Below, piece after piece: positions 42,561 through 51,588 of a stretch of DNA of 64,000 nt (its first letter is position 1; every line of letters begins with the position of its first letter). This stretch comes from Thalassobaculum litoreum DSM 18839 (GTDB taxonomy: Bacteria; Pseudomonadota; Alphaproteobacteria; Thalassobaculales; Thalassobaculaceae). The translations under genes were made by a program, and so were the position numbers. Location of the stretch: contig NZ_FNBW01000008.1 in assembly GCF_900102465.1 (NCBI RefSeq), positions 186,001 through 250,000 on the forward strand, written 5' to 3'. Below the pieces are notes generated by a model, which was given only the letters and a program-made list of their open reading frames with translations, was not told where the DNA came from and did no database searches.

Positions 42561-44981
42561 TCATCCCCGCAGCCGGGCGCCGCTCGGGTCGTAGGGGCTG
42601 TCGGCGATGATCCGGGCCGGGCGCTTCTCCCCGACCACATGGACGTCCACCGCCGTCCCTTCGACCGCCACCTCGCTGTCCACCAGAGCCATTGCAAGGC
42701 TCATGCCCACCGAATGCCCGTAGCCGCCGGAGGTCACGAACCCGATCCGTTTACCGTCGATCCAGACCGGCTCGAAGCCGCGGGCGTCGGCACCGTCGGC
42801 ATCCACCGCCAGGGTCACCAGCCGCTGTGCCGGCGTCCCCGCCTCTTTCTCCCGCAGCGCCGCTTCCCGGCCGACGAAACCGGACTTGTCGAAGGCGATC
42901 CAGCGGTCGAGGCCGGTCATGCCGGGGGTGTAGGCCTGGGTGAACTCGGTCGACCACACGCCGTAGCTCTTCTCCAGCCGCATGGCGTTGGCCGCATAGC
43001 CGCCGACCGGTGCCAGGCCCAGTCCCTGGCCGGCTGAAACCAGCGCGTCGCGCAGCATCCGGTGTTCCGGCGCCGGCACGTTGATCTCGTAGCCGAGCTC
43101 GCCCAGCACCGAGAGCCGGCCGACCCGGGCCCGGGTCAGGCCGATATCCATCTCGCGGCAGGCCATGAAGCGGAAGTCATCGGCGGCCACGCTGTCGTTC
43201 ACCACCGCCCGCTGCATCAGTGCGCGGGCGTTCGGACCGGAGACCAGCCAGCCGGTCCAGGCGTCGGAAATGTCGCGGACGCTCACGTCCGCCGCGGTGT
43301 GGCTGTCGAACCAGCGCATGTGCCACTGGCGCAGGTAGTAGGAGCCCATCAGCCAGAAGGTCTCGCCGTCCCAGTTGAACACCGTGAGATCGCCCATCAG
43401 CCGGCCCGTGGGCGAGAGCATCGGCGCCAGACGGGCCCGGCCGACGGCGGGGAGGCGGCAGGCGAGCATCCGGTCCAGCCACTTTGCCGCCCCGGGCCCG
43501 CTCACCTCGTAGCGGGAATAGCCCGAGGTATCGAGCAGCCCCACCCCTTCGCGCACGGCGCGGGTTTCGGCGGCAACGATGTCGAAGGCGTTGGAACGCT
43601 TCAGGGTCGGCGTCTCCTCGAAACCCTTCGAGGGGGCGAAGAACAATGGCACCTCCAGCCCCCAGCTCACGCCGAAGCGGGCATTGGCGGCCACATGGGC
43701 GTCATGGCTGGGCGAGACCCGCAGCGGCCGGCCGGCGGGAAGCTGCTCGTTGGGATAGGCCATGACGAAGCGGCGCGAATAGAACTGGCCGGTGGTCTGG
43801 CGCAGGTATTCGCGGTTGGACGCCCATTTGCCGAAGCGGGCGATGTCCATGCCGAAGACGTCCGCTTCCGGCTCGCCGTGGATCATCCATTCGGCCAGGG
43901 ATTTGCCGACACCGCCGCCCTGGCTGAACCCGGCCATCACCCCGCAGGCCAGCCAGTAGTTCGGCACCCCGGGCACCGGCCCGACCAGCGGATTGCCGTC
44001 CGGCGCGAAGGTGAAGGCGCCGTTGACCCATTTGCGGATGCCGGTGTCGTTCAGCAATGGATAGCGCTCGAACCCCTTGGCCAGTTCCGGGGCGATGCGG
44101 TCGATATCCTCCGGGATCAGCTCGATGCCGTAGTCCCAGGGCGCACCCTCTATGTTCCAATGCTTCGGCGTCAGCTCGTAGACCCCGACCAGCAACCCGC
44201 CGCGCTCCTGGCGCGAATAGGTGAAGCCCTCCAGGTCGGTGAGCATGCACATCTCGCGCTCCCGGCCTTCCAGCTCGGGGATCGGCTCGGTGACCAGGTA
44301 GTGGTGCTCCATGGGCGTGACCGGCAGGTCGACCCCGGCCATCAGCCCGACCTGCTTGGCCCAGAGCCCGGCGGCGTTGACCACGTGCTCGGCGATGATT
44401 GTGCCCTGCTCGGTCACCACGTCCCAGCCGCCTTCCGCCCGGGGCTTCAGCTCGATCACCCGGTTGCGCAGGATCACGTCGGCACCGCGCTTCTTCGCCG
44501 CCCCGGCATAGGCATGGGTGGTGCCGTAGGGGTCCAGGTGCCCCTCATGCGGGTCGTATAGGCCGCCGATCACATCGGACAGGTCGGCGATGGGATTGAG
44601 CTCGCGGATCTCCTCCGGCGTCAGCAGCCGGGCCTCTTCCACGCCCATGGTCTGGAAAACCGCCCAGGCGGATTTCAGCCATTCCCAGCGCTCCGGCTTG
44701 GACGCGATGCTGACCCCGCCGGTCATGTGCACGCCTACCGCCTGCCCGCTCTCCTCCTCGATCTCCTTGTAGAGCTTGATCGTGTAGGCCTGTAGCGCGG
44801 CGATGTTCGGATCGGCGTTCAGCGGGTGGAAGCCGGCCGCCGCATGCCAGGTGGAGCCGGCGGTCAGCTCCGCGCGCTCAATCAGGGCGATGTCGGTCCA
44901 GCCGAATTTGGTGAGGTGATACAGCACGCTGGCGCCGACCACGCCGCCGCCGATGATCACCGCGCGGTACTGGGATTTCAT
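42561..44981 (-). CDS. Dimethylglycine/sarcosine dehydrogenase-like protein (FAD domain plus GCV_T)
   Basis: An 806-residue enzyme. Residues ~1-400 are a DAO flavoprotein domain with GGGVVG at 11-16 and STWHAAAGF, where H46 is the expected covalent FAD ligand. Residues ~430-800 are the aminomethyltransferase-like (GCV_T) folate domain with a GYSRYEVSGPGAAKWLDRML start. By family it demethylates dimethylglycine or sarcosine and passes the methyl-derived C1 unit to tetrahydrofolate. It is the first gene of a run with a second FAD enzyme and a TetR gene. The start ATG is preceded by GGGAGGGTGAGC. Whether the substrate is dimethylglycine or sarcosine cannot be read. Confidence 0.92.
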   Translation of the reverse strand: MKSQYRAVIIGGGVVGASVLYHLTKFGWTDIALIERAELTAGSTWHAAAGFHPLNADPNIAALQAYTIKLYKEIEEESGQAVGVHMTGGVSIASKPERWEWLKSAWAVFQTMGVEEARLLTPEEIRELNPIADLSDVIGGLYDPHEGHLDPYGTTHAYAGAAKKRGADVILRNRVIELKPRAEGGWDVVTEQGTIIAEHVVNAAGLWAKQVGLMAGVDLPVTPMEHHYLVTEPIPELEGREREMCMLTDLEGFTYSRQERGGLLVGVYELTPKHWNIEGAPWDYGIELIPEDIDRIAPELAKGFERYPLLNDTGIRKWVNGAFTFAPDGNPLVGPVPGVPNYWLACGVMAGFSQGGGVGKSLAEWMIHGEPEADVFGMDIARFGKWASNREYLRQTTGQFYSRRFVMAYPNEQLPAGRPLRVSPSHDAHVAANARFGVSWGLEVPLFFAPSKGFEETPTLKRSNAFDIVAAETRAVREGVGLLDTSGYSRYEVSGPGAAKWLDRMLACRLPAVGRARLAPMLSPTGRLMGDLTVFNWDGETFWLMGSYYLRQWHMRWFDSHTAADVSVRDISDAWTGWLVSGPNARALMQRAVVNDSVAADDFRFMACREMDIGLTRARVGRLSVLGELGYEINVPAPEHRMLRDALVSAGQGLGLAPVGGYAANAMRLEKSYGVWSTEFTQAYTPGMTGLDRWIAFDKSGFVGREAALREKEAGTPAQRLVTLAVDADGADARGFEPVWIDGKRIGFVTSGGYGHSVGMSLAMALVDSEVAVEGTAVDVHVVGEKRPARIIADSPYDPSGARLRG

Positions 44982-45043
44982 GGGCTCACCCTCCCGGACT
45001 GGTGGCGGACCGGGGAAGGCTAATCGCGCGTGCGGATCTGTGT

Positions 45044-46015
45044 CTAGACAGAAGTGTCCAGATCGTTCCTCAAAATTGCCTCCGCCGAGCGGCTCAGCCC
45101 GAGCAGGGCGGGCTCGCGATGGGTGATCAGGCGCACGGGGATCGGGTCGAGATAGCCCGCCAAACGGCCCTTGGCGGTGAAGCGGCGGCGGAAGCGTCCG
45201 CCGTCGAAAAGATCGCCGAGCTTCGGCACCATGCCGCCGGCGATGAACACCCCGCCGCTGGCTCCGGCTGTCAGGGCGAGGTCGCCGGCGACGGTGGCCA
45301 GGAAGTCGGTGAACAGCCCCAGGGCTTCCCGGCAGCCTGGGTCGGTCACCCCTTCGGCGACGATGGCGGCGGCGTCGAGCCGGCGGGCCGGCAAGTCCTC
45401 CACCGCACAGACCGCGTCGTGCAGGTCGGCGAGCCCGGCCCCGGAGAGGGCCCGTTCGGCGGAGACATGGCCGTGCAGGTTGCGCAGATAGCCGATCACC
45501 CGTTCCTCCAGGCCGTTCTGCGCCGGTAGGGTGGCGTGGCCGCCTTCGCCGGGAACGACCTTGAACCCGCCGTCGCCCGGCACGACGAGGCCGACGCCCA
45601 GGCCGGTGCCGGGACCGATCGCCACCATGGCGCCGGGACGGGCGGTCCGCTCCGCGCCGACCGTGCGGTAGTCGTCCGGTGTCAGATGCGGCAGGGCGTA
45701 GGCGACGGCGGCGAAGTCGTTGACCACCGCGAGCTGCTTCAGGCGGAAGCGGCTGCGCAGCGGGGCCACGGGAACCGTCCAGTCGCGGTTGGTGAACACC
45801 ATGGTCTCGGCGTCCGACGGCCCTGCCACCGCGAAGATCGCCCGTTCGGGCTGGGTCTCCCGGCCGATCTTGGCGAGATAGGCGCCGACGGCGTCGTCCA
45901 GACTGGCGAAGCGGTCACCCTCCATCGACGATTCCTCGCGCGTGGTCTTCCCGTCGGTGAGAGCGAAGCGCAGGTTGGTGCCGCCGAGATCGGCGATGAG
46001 GATGGGGCCGGTCAT
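45044..46015 (-). CDS. glk: Glucokinase
   Basis: A 323-residue ATP-dependent kinase of the bacterial glucokinase family, making glucose 6-phosphate. The ATP-binding loop is ADLGGTNLRFAL at residues 8-19; the catalytic region VVNDFAAVAYA and IGPGTGLGVGLV follow. Length fits the Glk group. ATG 46015 has GGAGGCAGCC upstream and overlaps the preceding gene's stop (ATGA at 46012-46015), so it is translationally coupled to the hydrolase gene, an unusual partner. It ends 62 bases before the dehydrogenase start region on the same strand. Confidence 0.93.
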   Translation of the reverse strand: MTGPILIADLGGTNLRFALTDGKTTREESSMEGDRFASLDDAVGAYLAKIGRETQPERAIFAVAGPSDAETMVFTNRDWTVPVAPLRSRFRLKQLAVVNDFAAVAYALPHLTPDDYRTVGAERTARPGAMVAIGPGTGLGVGLVVPGDGGFKVVPGEGGHATLPAQNGLEERVIGYLRNLHGHVSAERALSGAGLADLHDAVCAVEDLPARRLDAAAIVAEGVTDPGCREALGLFTDFLATVAGDLALTAGASGGVFIAGGMVPKLGDLFDGGRFRRRFTAKGRLAGYLDPIPVRLITHREPALLGLSRSAEAILRNDLDTSV

Positions 46016-47064
46016 ACGGCTGCCTCCAGGGTTCTGCGGAAATGCGCCTCGGCGAAGGCCACGGCCTGGTCGTGGATCGCCCGCCGGTCGATACCGGGAG
46101 GATCGAGGCAGATCTCCGGCGCTTCTGCCCGTCCGAAATCCGTTGCCTCGTTCAGAAAGACATAGTGACCCACCGTCTCCCCCAACAATTCCACCGCGAA
46201 GGCGGGATTCTGCTGCCGCAGCCACAGGGCGCAGTCCTCATGCGGGGCCTCCAGGTCGGCTCTTCCGACCATGATCGAGACCGGAAGGCGGATGCCGGCG
46301 AGGCTGTCGGGGCGGAAACCGCGGACCGGCGGTGCCGGGGCAAAGGCGACGACGGCGCGCACCCGGGGGTCGGCATAGGAGCGTGACTGCCGCGCGAGCG
46401 AGGCGGGGAAGGGCGCGGACGTCCGGAGAAGGTCCTCGAACCGGTCGGAAAGATCGGGGAATTCCCGGGGGCCGCCCGGAGCGCCCGGCTGGGTCTGCGC
46501 CCAGTCCTGGAAGCGGGCCAGCTCGGTGACCGCTCCGGCCAGCGACAGGACGGTGCATCCGCCCAGGGAGAAGCCGGCGGCGACGGTGCGGTCCATGTCG
46601 AGCCGGTCGGCGAAAAGCGGGTCCTGCAGCAGCATGTCGAGGGCGACGGACAGGTCGCGTGGCCGCTCCCACCAGCACAGGAAGCCTTCCGCCCGGTACG
46701 GCTCGATCTCGGTATTGCCGTGATGGCAGACCCCCAGACAGACGTAGCCTGCGCCGGCGAGACGGGCGCCGAGCCAGGCCAGGCCCTCGGATCGGCCGCC
46801 GGTGCCGTGGGAGAGCAGCACAACGGGCCATCGCGCCCGGGCCGGCGACAGCGCCGCACCCTGCGCCACCGCCGGCGCTAGGAACAGGTCATGCGGGCCG
46901 GTTGTGGCGGGTGCCGGATCGGGCGTGTCGGCGGCGGCCGGATACCAAGCGGTCCAGGCGATCGGACGCGGATCCGTCCCGTCCCAGTCCGAGCGCGTCG
47001 GGTCCAGGAAAAGGCCGGATGCCGCGCCGACAACCGATCCGAAAGCAGTTCCCGCCTGGGTCAT
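46012..47064 (-). CDS. Alpha/beta hydrolase (dienelactone hydrolase or PAF-acetylhydrolase-like)
   Basis: A 350-residue hydrolase. The nucleophile elbow is G164-F-S166-L-G168 (VAAGFSLGGCTVLSL), with an oxyanion region VVLLSHGTGG near residue 81. There is no convincing signal peptide; the N-terminus is only mildly hydrophobic (SVVGAASGLFL). The cysteine-rich YVCLGVCHHGN and a lid-like insertion separate it from simple dienelactone hydrolases. Substrate unknown; esters or lactones are likely. It overlaps the glucokinase start by 4 bases, so the pair forms one operon. Confidence 0.85.
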   Translation of the reverse strand: MTQAGTAFGSVVGAASGLFLDPTRSDWDGTDPRPIAWTAWYPAAADTPDPAPATTGPHDLFLAPAVAQGAALSPARARWPVVLLSHGTGGRSEGLAWLGARLAGAGYVCLGVCHHGNTEIEPYRAEGFLCWWERPRDLSVALDMLLQDPLFADRLDMDRTVAAGFSLGGCTVLSLAGAVTELARFQDWAQTQPGAPGGPREFPDLSDRFEDLLRTSAPFPASLARQSRSYADPRVRAVVAFAPAPPVRGFRPDSLAGIRLPVSIMVGRADLEAPHEDCALWLRQQNPAFAVELLGETVGHYVFLNEATDFGRAEAPEICLDPPGIDRRAIHDQAVAFAEAHFRRTLEAAV

Positions 47065-47424
47065 CCGCGGTCCCTCAACAAGTATCCGCCCCTGGGAGCC
47101 TGACGGGTATCCGCGCCGAATTTCAAGGCACTTTGCCGGCGTATCGGGGATCGAAAGGGCGGAAATGTGCGGGATTCACGAATTCTCTTGCAATCGCGAC
47201 GGCAAGCCCCATTTTGCGGTGCAAGAGACGGTGCCAAGCGTGGACGTGACGGATACCCGCAGTGTTGGCACAGTCGGATGGACGCCCTTAGTTTTAAGCG
47301 GAAAGGCCATCACCTTGCTTCTTCGGTCTGAAGGGGCATCATTGGCTGGCTGTTCCGCGCATGCTTGCTTACAGGAATTGAATGCCGACCGGCATGGCCG
47401 GGCGGATAAAACGAAAGACTTATT
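47065..47424. other. Intergenic leader ahead of the DEAD-box helicase gene
   Basis: 360 bases without a supported gene, between a hydrolase on the minus strand and the helicase on the plus strand. A long leader before a helicase gene that itself precedes cspA would suit a cold-regulated 5' untranslated region, but I could not fold it or find a cold-box. No repeat or terminator was seen. Confidence 0.4.
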
Positions 47425-48966
47425 TTGACAGACTTCAAGACCCTCGGCCTTGCCGAGACCGTTCTTCGGGCTGTTACGTCCGAGGGATACGACACTCCCA
47501 CTCCGATCCAAGCCAAAGCCATCCCCCTGGTCCTCGAAGGCCGCGACGTTGTCGGTATCGCCCAGACGGGCACCGGCAAGACCGCCGCTTTCGTGCTGCC
47601 GCTGCTGAGCCGGCTCGCCGAGCTCGGCGGTACCGCGAAGCCGAAGGGCACGCGGGTGCTGGTGCTGTCCCCGACCCGCGAGCTGGCCGCCCAGATCCAT
47701 GACGCCGTGCGGGCCTATGGCAAGAACGTGCGCCCGCGCTCGACCGTCGTGGTCGGCGGCGCCAAGCCGGGACCGCAGATCCGCGCCTGTGCGCAGGGTC
47801 TGGACTTCCTGGTGGCGACACCCGGCCGCTTGCTCGACCATATCGGGACCGGCGCGATCAAGCTGACCGATACGGCCGTCGTGGTGCTGGACGAGGCCGA
47901 CCAGATGCTCGACCTCGGCTTCATGCCGGCGGTGCGCCGCATCCTGGCGATGACGCCGAAGACGCGCCAGACGGTGCTGTTCTCGGCCACCATGCCGAAC
48001 CAGATCCGCGCTTTGGCCGACGATTTCCTCACCGATCCGGTCGAGATCGCCGTGACTCCGGCCTCGACCCCGATCGAGCGGATCCAGCAGAGCGTGGTGC
48101 AGGTGGCGCGTGCCGAGAAGCGCAACGCCCTGGCCAGGATCCTGGCCGACGAGGCCGTGCGCCGGGCCATCGTCTTCACCCGCACCAAGCGCGGCGCCGA
48201 CCGTGTCGCCCGCCATCTGGCCTCCGCCGGGCTCGCCAGTGAGGCGATCCACGGCGATAAGAGCCAGGGCCAGCGCGAACGCGCGCTGGACGCCTTCAAG
48301 ACCGGCAAGTCCAACATTCTGGTCGCCACCGACATCGCCGCGCGCGGCATCGACGTGGACGGCGTCACCCATGTGGTCAACTACGAGCTGCCCAACGTTC
48401 CCGAGAGCTATGTCCACCGCATCGGCCGCACCGCGCGGGCCGGCGCCGAGGGCGTGGCCGTGTCGCTGGTCGACGAGGAGGAGATGGAGCTGCTCGGCGA
48501 TATCGAGCGGCTGATCGGCCGGTCGCTGATCACCGGCGAGGCGATCGATCGCGACGCGCCGAAGCCCAGGGCCGCCGGGTCGGGCAAGGCGAAGCGCAGC
48601 CGTCGCCGTGGCGGCGGGTCGCGCACGCAGCAGACGGCCGGCGGCGAAGGCCGACCGCAGCAGAGCCGCGGCGAAGGCCGCCCGCAGCAGAGCCATGGCG
48701 AGAGCCGCCCCAAGCAGGTCGGCGGCGCCCGTGCCCAGCAGAGCAACGGCGACGGTCGTCAGAAGCCGGCCGCAAAGAGCGACGGCCGACCGAAGCAGGC
48801 TCCGAAGAGCAATACGCGTCCGAATCAGCCCAATGGCGGCGATGCCCGGCCGAAGCGCTCGGGCGGCGAGGCGCTGGACGCCGGCGTCGCGCGGATCGCC
48901 GGCGGCACGCCCCGCGGCGGCAAGCAGCAAAAGGGATTCCGTTCTCCGGCGCCTGTGCGCGCCTGA
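47425..48966 (+). CDS. DEAD-box ATP-dependent RNA helicase (RhlE-like)
   Basis: A 513-residue RNA helicase that unwinds structured RNA, often during cold adaptation. The motifs in order are PTPIQAKAIP (Q), AQTGTGKTAAF (I), PTRELAAQIH (Ia), TPGRLLDHI (Ib), LDEADQMLDLGF (II, DEAD), FSATMP (III) and HRIGRTARAGAEG (VI). The last ~130 residues are low-complexity, with repeated RPQQS/RPKQ units and basic patches that probably bind RNA. The start is TTG 47425. cspA lies 49 bases downstream on the same strand, suggesting joint cold induction. Confidence 0.94.
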   Translation: MTDFKTLGLAETVLRAVTSEGYDTPTPIQAKAIPLVLEGRDVVGIAQTGTGKTAAFVLPLLSRLAELGGTAKPKGTRVLVLSPTRELAAQIHDAVRAYGKNVRPRSTVVVGGAKPGPQIRACAQGLDFLVATPGRLLDHIGTGAIKLTDTAVVVLDEADQMLDLGFMPAVRRILAMTPKTRQTVLFSATMPNQIRALADDFLTDPVEIAVTPASTPIERIQQSVVQVARAEKRNALARILADEAVRRAIVFTRTKRGADRVARHLASAGLASEAIHGDKSQGQRERALDAFKTGKSNILVATDIAARGIDVDGVTHVVNYELPNVPESYVHRIGRTARAGAEGVAVSLVDEEEMELLGDIERLIGRSLITGEAIDRDAPKPRAAGSGKAKRSRRRGGGSRTQQTAGGEGRPQQSRGEGRPQQSHGESRPKQVGGARAQQSNGDGRQKPAAKSDGRPKQAPKSNTRPNQPNGGDARPKRSGGEALDAGVARIAGGTPRGGKQQKGFRSPAPVRA

Positions 48967-49015
48967 GAGAGCGGACGGAATACCAGTAAACGTCAGTAAT
49001 GAAAGGAGCGACGTT

Positions 49016-49225
49016 ATGGCCACCGGTACGGTGAAATGGTTCAACACCACCAAGGGTTATGGGTTCATTCAGCCGGATGATGGCGGTGCGGACGTGTTCG
49101 TGCACATCAGCGCCGTTGAGCAGTCCGGCATGCACAGCTTGAACGAAGGTCAGAAGATCGAGTACGAGCTGCAGTCTGACCCGCGCCGCAACAAGGTCTT
49201 CGCCGGCAATCTGTCGGCCGCCTGA
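49016..49225 (+). CDS. cspA: Cold-shock protein (CspA family)
   Basis: A 69-residue single-domain nucleic-acid chaperone. The RNP1 motif KGYGFI and RNP2 DVFVHIS are intact (TVKWFNTTKGYGFIQPDDGG then ADVFVHISAVE). The ATG at 49016 follows AAAGGAG. A strong terminator follows 28 bases after the stop. It is 49 bases downstream of the DEAD-box helicase gene. It carries a longer C-terminal strand than E. coli CspA only by a few residues. Confidence 0.95.
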   Translation: MATGTVKWFNTTKGYGFIQPDDGGADVFVHISAVEQSGMHSLNEGQKIEYELQSDPRRNKVFAGNLSAA

Positions 49226-49253
49226 GCTCCCTGAGCCAAGGCACGCCCATCAG

Positions 49254-49288
49254 GAAGCCCCGCCGGGAAACCGGCGGGGCTTCTTTCT
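49254..49288 (+). terminator. Rho-independent terminator after cspA
   Basis: GAAGCCCCGCCGG pairs perfectly with CCGGCGGGGCTTC around a GAAA tetraloop, followed by TTTCTT. It ends cspA transcription and faces the pcaG stop on the other strand. Confidence 0.93.
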
Positions 49289-49323
49289 TGCCGTCATCCT
49301 GACGGGAACGGTTCGCTCGGCGC

Positions 49324-49905
49324 TCACACGTCGAAGAACACCGTCTCGTTGTCGCCCTGCATGTGGATGTCGAGCCGGTAGGTATTCCCGTCGCGGTCCG
49401 CGATGAGCGTATTGCGGCGGTCCGCCGGAACCGCGCTCAGCACCGGGTCGGCCGCGTTCGCGTCCGCCTCGTCGGAGAAGTAGATCCGCGTATAGACGTG
49501 GGTCAGCAGGCCGCGCATGAACACGATCACGTTCAGATGCGGCGCGTCGCCCTCGGCGGCGGCTCCCGGCTTGATGGTGTCGAAGACGAAGCGGCATTTC
49601 GGATCGGTCCCGGTGCCGGTGCGCCCGAAGCCGGTGAAACCCGCGTTGGAGCCGCGCGGGTCCGCCGGATGGGCATAGCGGCCCCGGGTGTCGGCCTGCC
49701 AGATCTCGATCATCGCGTCGGGGATCGGGGCGCCGTCGCCGTCGAGCACGCGGCCCTCCACCCGGATCCGCTCGCCCTCGACCTCTTCGCCGGCCATCGC
49801 GCCCTCGGCGATGGAGGTCTGTGGGTAGTTGTATTGCCGCGCGGTCAGGCCATAGGCGAAATACGGGCCGACGGTCTGCGACGGCGTCTGCTTCCACTGG
49901 CTCAT
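49324..49905 (-). CDS. pcaG: Protocatechuate 3,4-dioxygenase, alpha subunit
   Basis: A 193-residue subunit of the intradiol ring-cleavage enzyme that converts protocatechuate to 3-carboxy-cis,cis-muconate. It has the PcaG pattern TPSQTVGPYFAYGL at the start and the C-terminal NTYRLDIHMQGDNETVFFDV. The alpha subunit does not carry the iron ligands. Its start overlaps the pcaH stop by four bases (ATGA), so the subunits are made together. Last gene of the pcaD-pcaH-pcaG unit. Confidence 0.95.
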   Translation of the reverse strand: MSQWKQTPSQTVGPYFAYGLTARQYNYPQTSIAEGAMAGEEVEGERIRVEGRVLDGDGAPIPDAMIEIWQADTRGRYAHPADPRGSNAGFTGFGRTGTGTDPKCRFVFDTIKPGAAAEGDAPHLNVIVFMRGLLTHVYTRIYFSDEADANAADPVLSAVPADRRNTLIADRDGNTYRLDIHMQGDNETVFFDV

Positions 49906-50615
49906 CGGCCGGCCTCCATCGGCGTTTCCCTCGGCCCCCGCAGCACGATGTCGAACACATAGCCCAGCGCGAAGCCCTCCTCGGTGACGTCGAGGGAGAA
50001 GTCGCTGACCAGGCGGTTGCGGGCGCCCTCGGGCGTCCCCAGAAAGATCGGATCGAGAGCCAGCAGCGGGTCGCCGGGGAAATACATCTGGGTGACCAGT
50101 CGGCTGGCGAAAGCCGGGCCGAACAGGGAGAGGTGGATGTGGTTCGGCCGCCAGGCATTGGCGTGATTCGGCCAGGGATAGGCGCCCGGCTTGATCGTGT
50201 AGAACCTGTAGCGGCCCTCGGCATCGGTGACAGCCCGGCCGCCGCCGAAGAAGTTGGGATCGAGCGGGGCGTCGTGCCGGTCGTTCTCGTGCACGTAGCG
50301 GCCGGCGGCGTTCGCCTGCCAGATCTCGATCAGCGCGTTCGGCTGCGGCCGGCCGAGCTCGTCGAGCACCCGGCCGGTGACCACGATGCGCTCGCCCAGG
50401 GCCTCGCCGTTCTTCGCCCCGTTCTTCGTCAGGTCGTTGTCCAGCGGCGCCAGGGATTCGTGGCCGTAGACCGGGCCGGTCAGCTCCGACAGGGAGTGCC
50501 GGATCGGAACCAGCGGCTTGGTCGGCCCGCGCTTGACCGTCGATTTATAGTCGGGATGGATCAGCGGCGGATGGGCCGCCCAGTCCCGCGGTGTGATGCT
50601 GTTTCCGTCAGCCAT
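49902..50615 (-). CDS. pcaH: Protocatechuate 3,4-dioxygenase, beta subunit
   Basis: A 237-residue subunit carrying the non-haem Fe(III) centre. The ligands of this family are two tyrosines and two histidines: a candidate tyrosine in FYTIKPGAYPWPN, the histidines in RPNHIHLSLFG, and a further tyrosine upstream (AAGRYVHEND). The dioxygenase block GHESLAPLDNDLT precedes. Its start overlaps the pcaD stop by eight bases. Intradiol dioxygenases of this size fit protocatechuate rather than catechol. Confidence 0.95.
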   Translation of the reverse strand: MADGNSITPRDWAAHPPLIHPDYKSTVKRGPTKPLVPIRHSLSELTGPVYGHESLAPLDNDLTKNGAKNGEALGERIVVTGRVLDELGRPQPNALIEIWQANAAGRYVHENDRHDAPLDPNFFGGGRAVTDAEGRYRFYTIKPGAYPWPNHANAWRPNHIHLSLFGPAFASRLVTQMYFPGDPLLALDPIFLGTPEGARNRLVSDFSLDVTEEGFALGYVFDIVLRGPRETPMEAGR

Positions 50616-51408
50616 GGTTGACCTCCTTCAGAAGGGTCTTCAGCTCGGACACGACCGCGTCGGGCGCCTCGATGCTGGGCAGGTGGCCGACATCGGGCAG
50701 CTCGACATAGCGTGCGGTCGGCAGCGAGGCGGCGAAGGCGGAGACCACCTGCGGCGTCGTCGCCCCGTCCTCGCCGCCGCAGATCACGACACAGGGGACG
50801 GCGATGCCGGCGGCCTTGGCGGTGTAGTCGGCGTCGCGCAGGGCGGCACAGGCGGCGGCGTAGCCGTCGGCCGGGGTGCGGGTCAGCATCTGCCGGTAGC
50901 CGACGAGATCGACCGCCCGGTCCCGGTGGAAGACCGGCGCGAACCAGCGCTGCAGGACAGTGTCCGCCATCGCCTCAAGCCCGTCGGTGCGCACCATGTC
51001 GATGCGCTGCTGCCAGAGATCGGCGGCACCGATCTTTGCCGCCGTGTCGCACATCATCAGCCCGGCGAAGGCCTCGGGCCGGGCGGCGTAGGCCGCCTGG
51101 GTGATCAGCCCGCCGATGGAGACACCGGCCATGACCGTACGCGTGACGCCCAGATGGTCCAGCACCCCAAGGGCGTCGGCGGCGTAGCGTTCGATGGTGA
51201 TCGGGGCGCCGCCCAACGCCGAGAGGCCGTGGCCGCGCTTGTCCATGCGGATGCAGTGCCAGCGGTCGCAGAGGGCCTCGACCACCGCATCCCAGATGCG
51301 CAGGTCGGTGCCGAGCGAATTCGAGAACAGCAGGGCGGGTCCGTCGGTGGGCCCGTCCTGGCGGACATGCAGCACGCACCCGCCCACGTCGACGAAAGTC
51401 GATGCCAT
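50608..51408 (-). CDS. pcaD: 3-oxoadipate enol-lactonase
   Basis: A 266-residue alpha/beta hydrolase that opens 3-oxoadipate enol-lactone to 3-oxoadipate in the protocatechuate branch. The nucleophile is S97 (VMAGVSIGGLIT), with a later GGEDGATTP aspartate region and H in PDVGHLPSIEAP. ATG 51408 has GGGGAGGA upstream; the longer open frame is not used. It is the first gene of the pcaDHG unit; pcaC, pcaB, pcaIJ and pcaQ are not in the window. Confidence 0.93.
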   Translation of the reverse strand: MASTFVDVGGCVLHVRQDGPTDGPALLFSNSLGTDLRIWDAVVEALCDRWHCIRMDKRGHGLSALGGAPITIERYAADALGVLDHLGVTRTVMAGVSIGGLITQAAYAARPEAFAGLMMCDTAAKIGAADLWQQRIDMVRTDGLEAMADTVLQRWFAPVFHRDRAVDLVGYRQMLTRTPADGYAAACAALRDADYTAKAAGIAVPCVVICGGEDGATTPQVVSAFAASLPTARYVELPDVGHLPSIEAPDAVVSELKTLLKEVNHG

Positions 51409-51490
51409 CAATCCTCCCCTTGGTGACGCGGTCTTTCGCCTATCCTGCCTCCAAGGGAGAGGGACGTCGAGTGCGCTGCCCGCCGACAGC

Positions 51491-51522
51491 AAAATGCCCC
51501 GGCCAGACCTGACCGGGGCATT
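51491..51522 (-). terminator. Rho-independent terminator of the TRAP operon
   Basis: On the minus strand AATGCCCCGG pairs with CCGGGGCATT around about ten bases and is followed by TTTT. It lies about 66 bases beyond the DctM stop, before pcaD. Confidence 0.8.
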
Positions 51523-51548
51523 GGCTTCGCGAGGCGAAGGTCGGCCGA

Positions 51549-51584
51549 CCGGAAGCGGAGCGGGACCGGCCCGTCCGCTTCCGG
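51549..51584. repeat. Inverted repeat downstream of the TRAP permease gene
   Basis: CCGGAAGCGGA (51549-51559) and TCCGCTTCCGG (51574-51584) are exact 11-base complements. No T run follows on either strand, so it may be an accessory hairpin of the TRAP terminator. Confidence 0.6.
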
Positions 51585-51588
51585 GTGC

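Noticed and set aside
47255-47280. Sigma-54-type promoter (TGGCAC) ahead of the helicase gene
   Set aside because: The -24-like TGGCAC lacks a TTGC at the correct -12 spacing.
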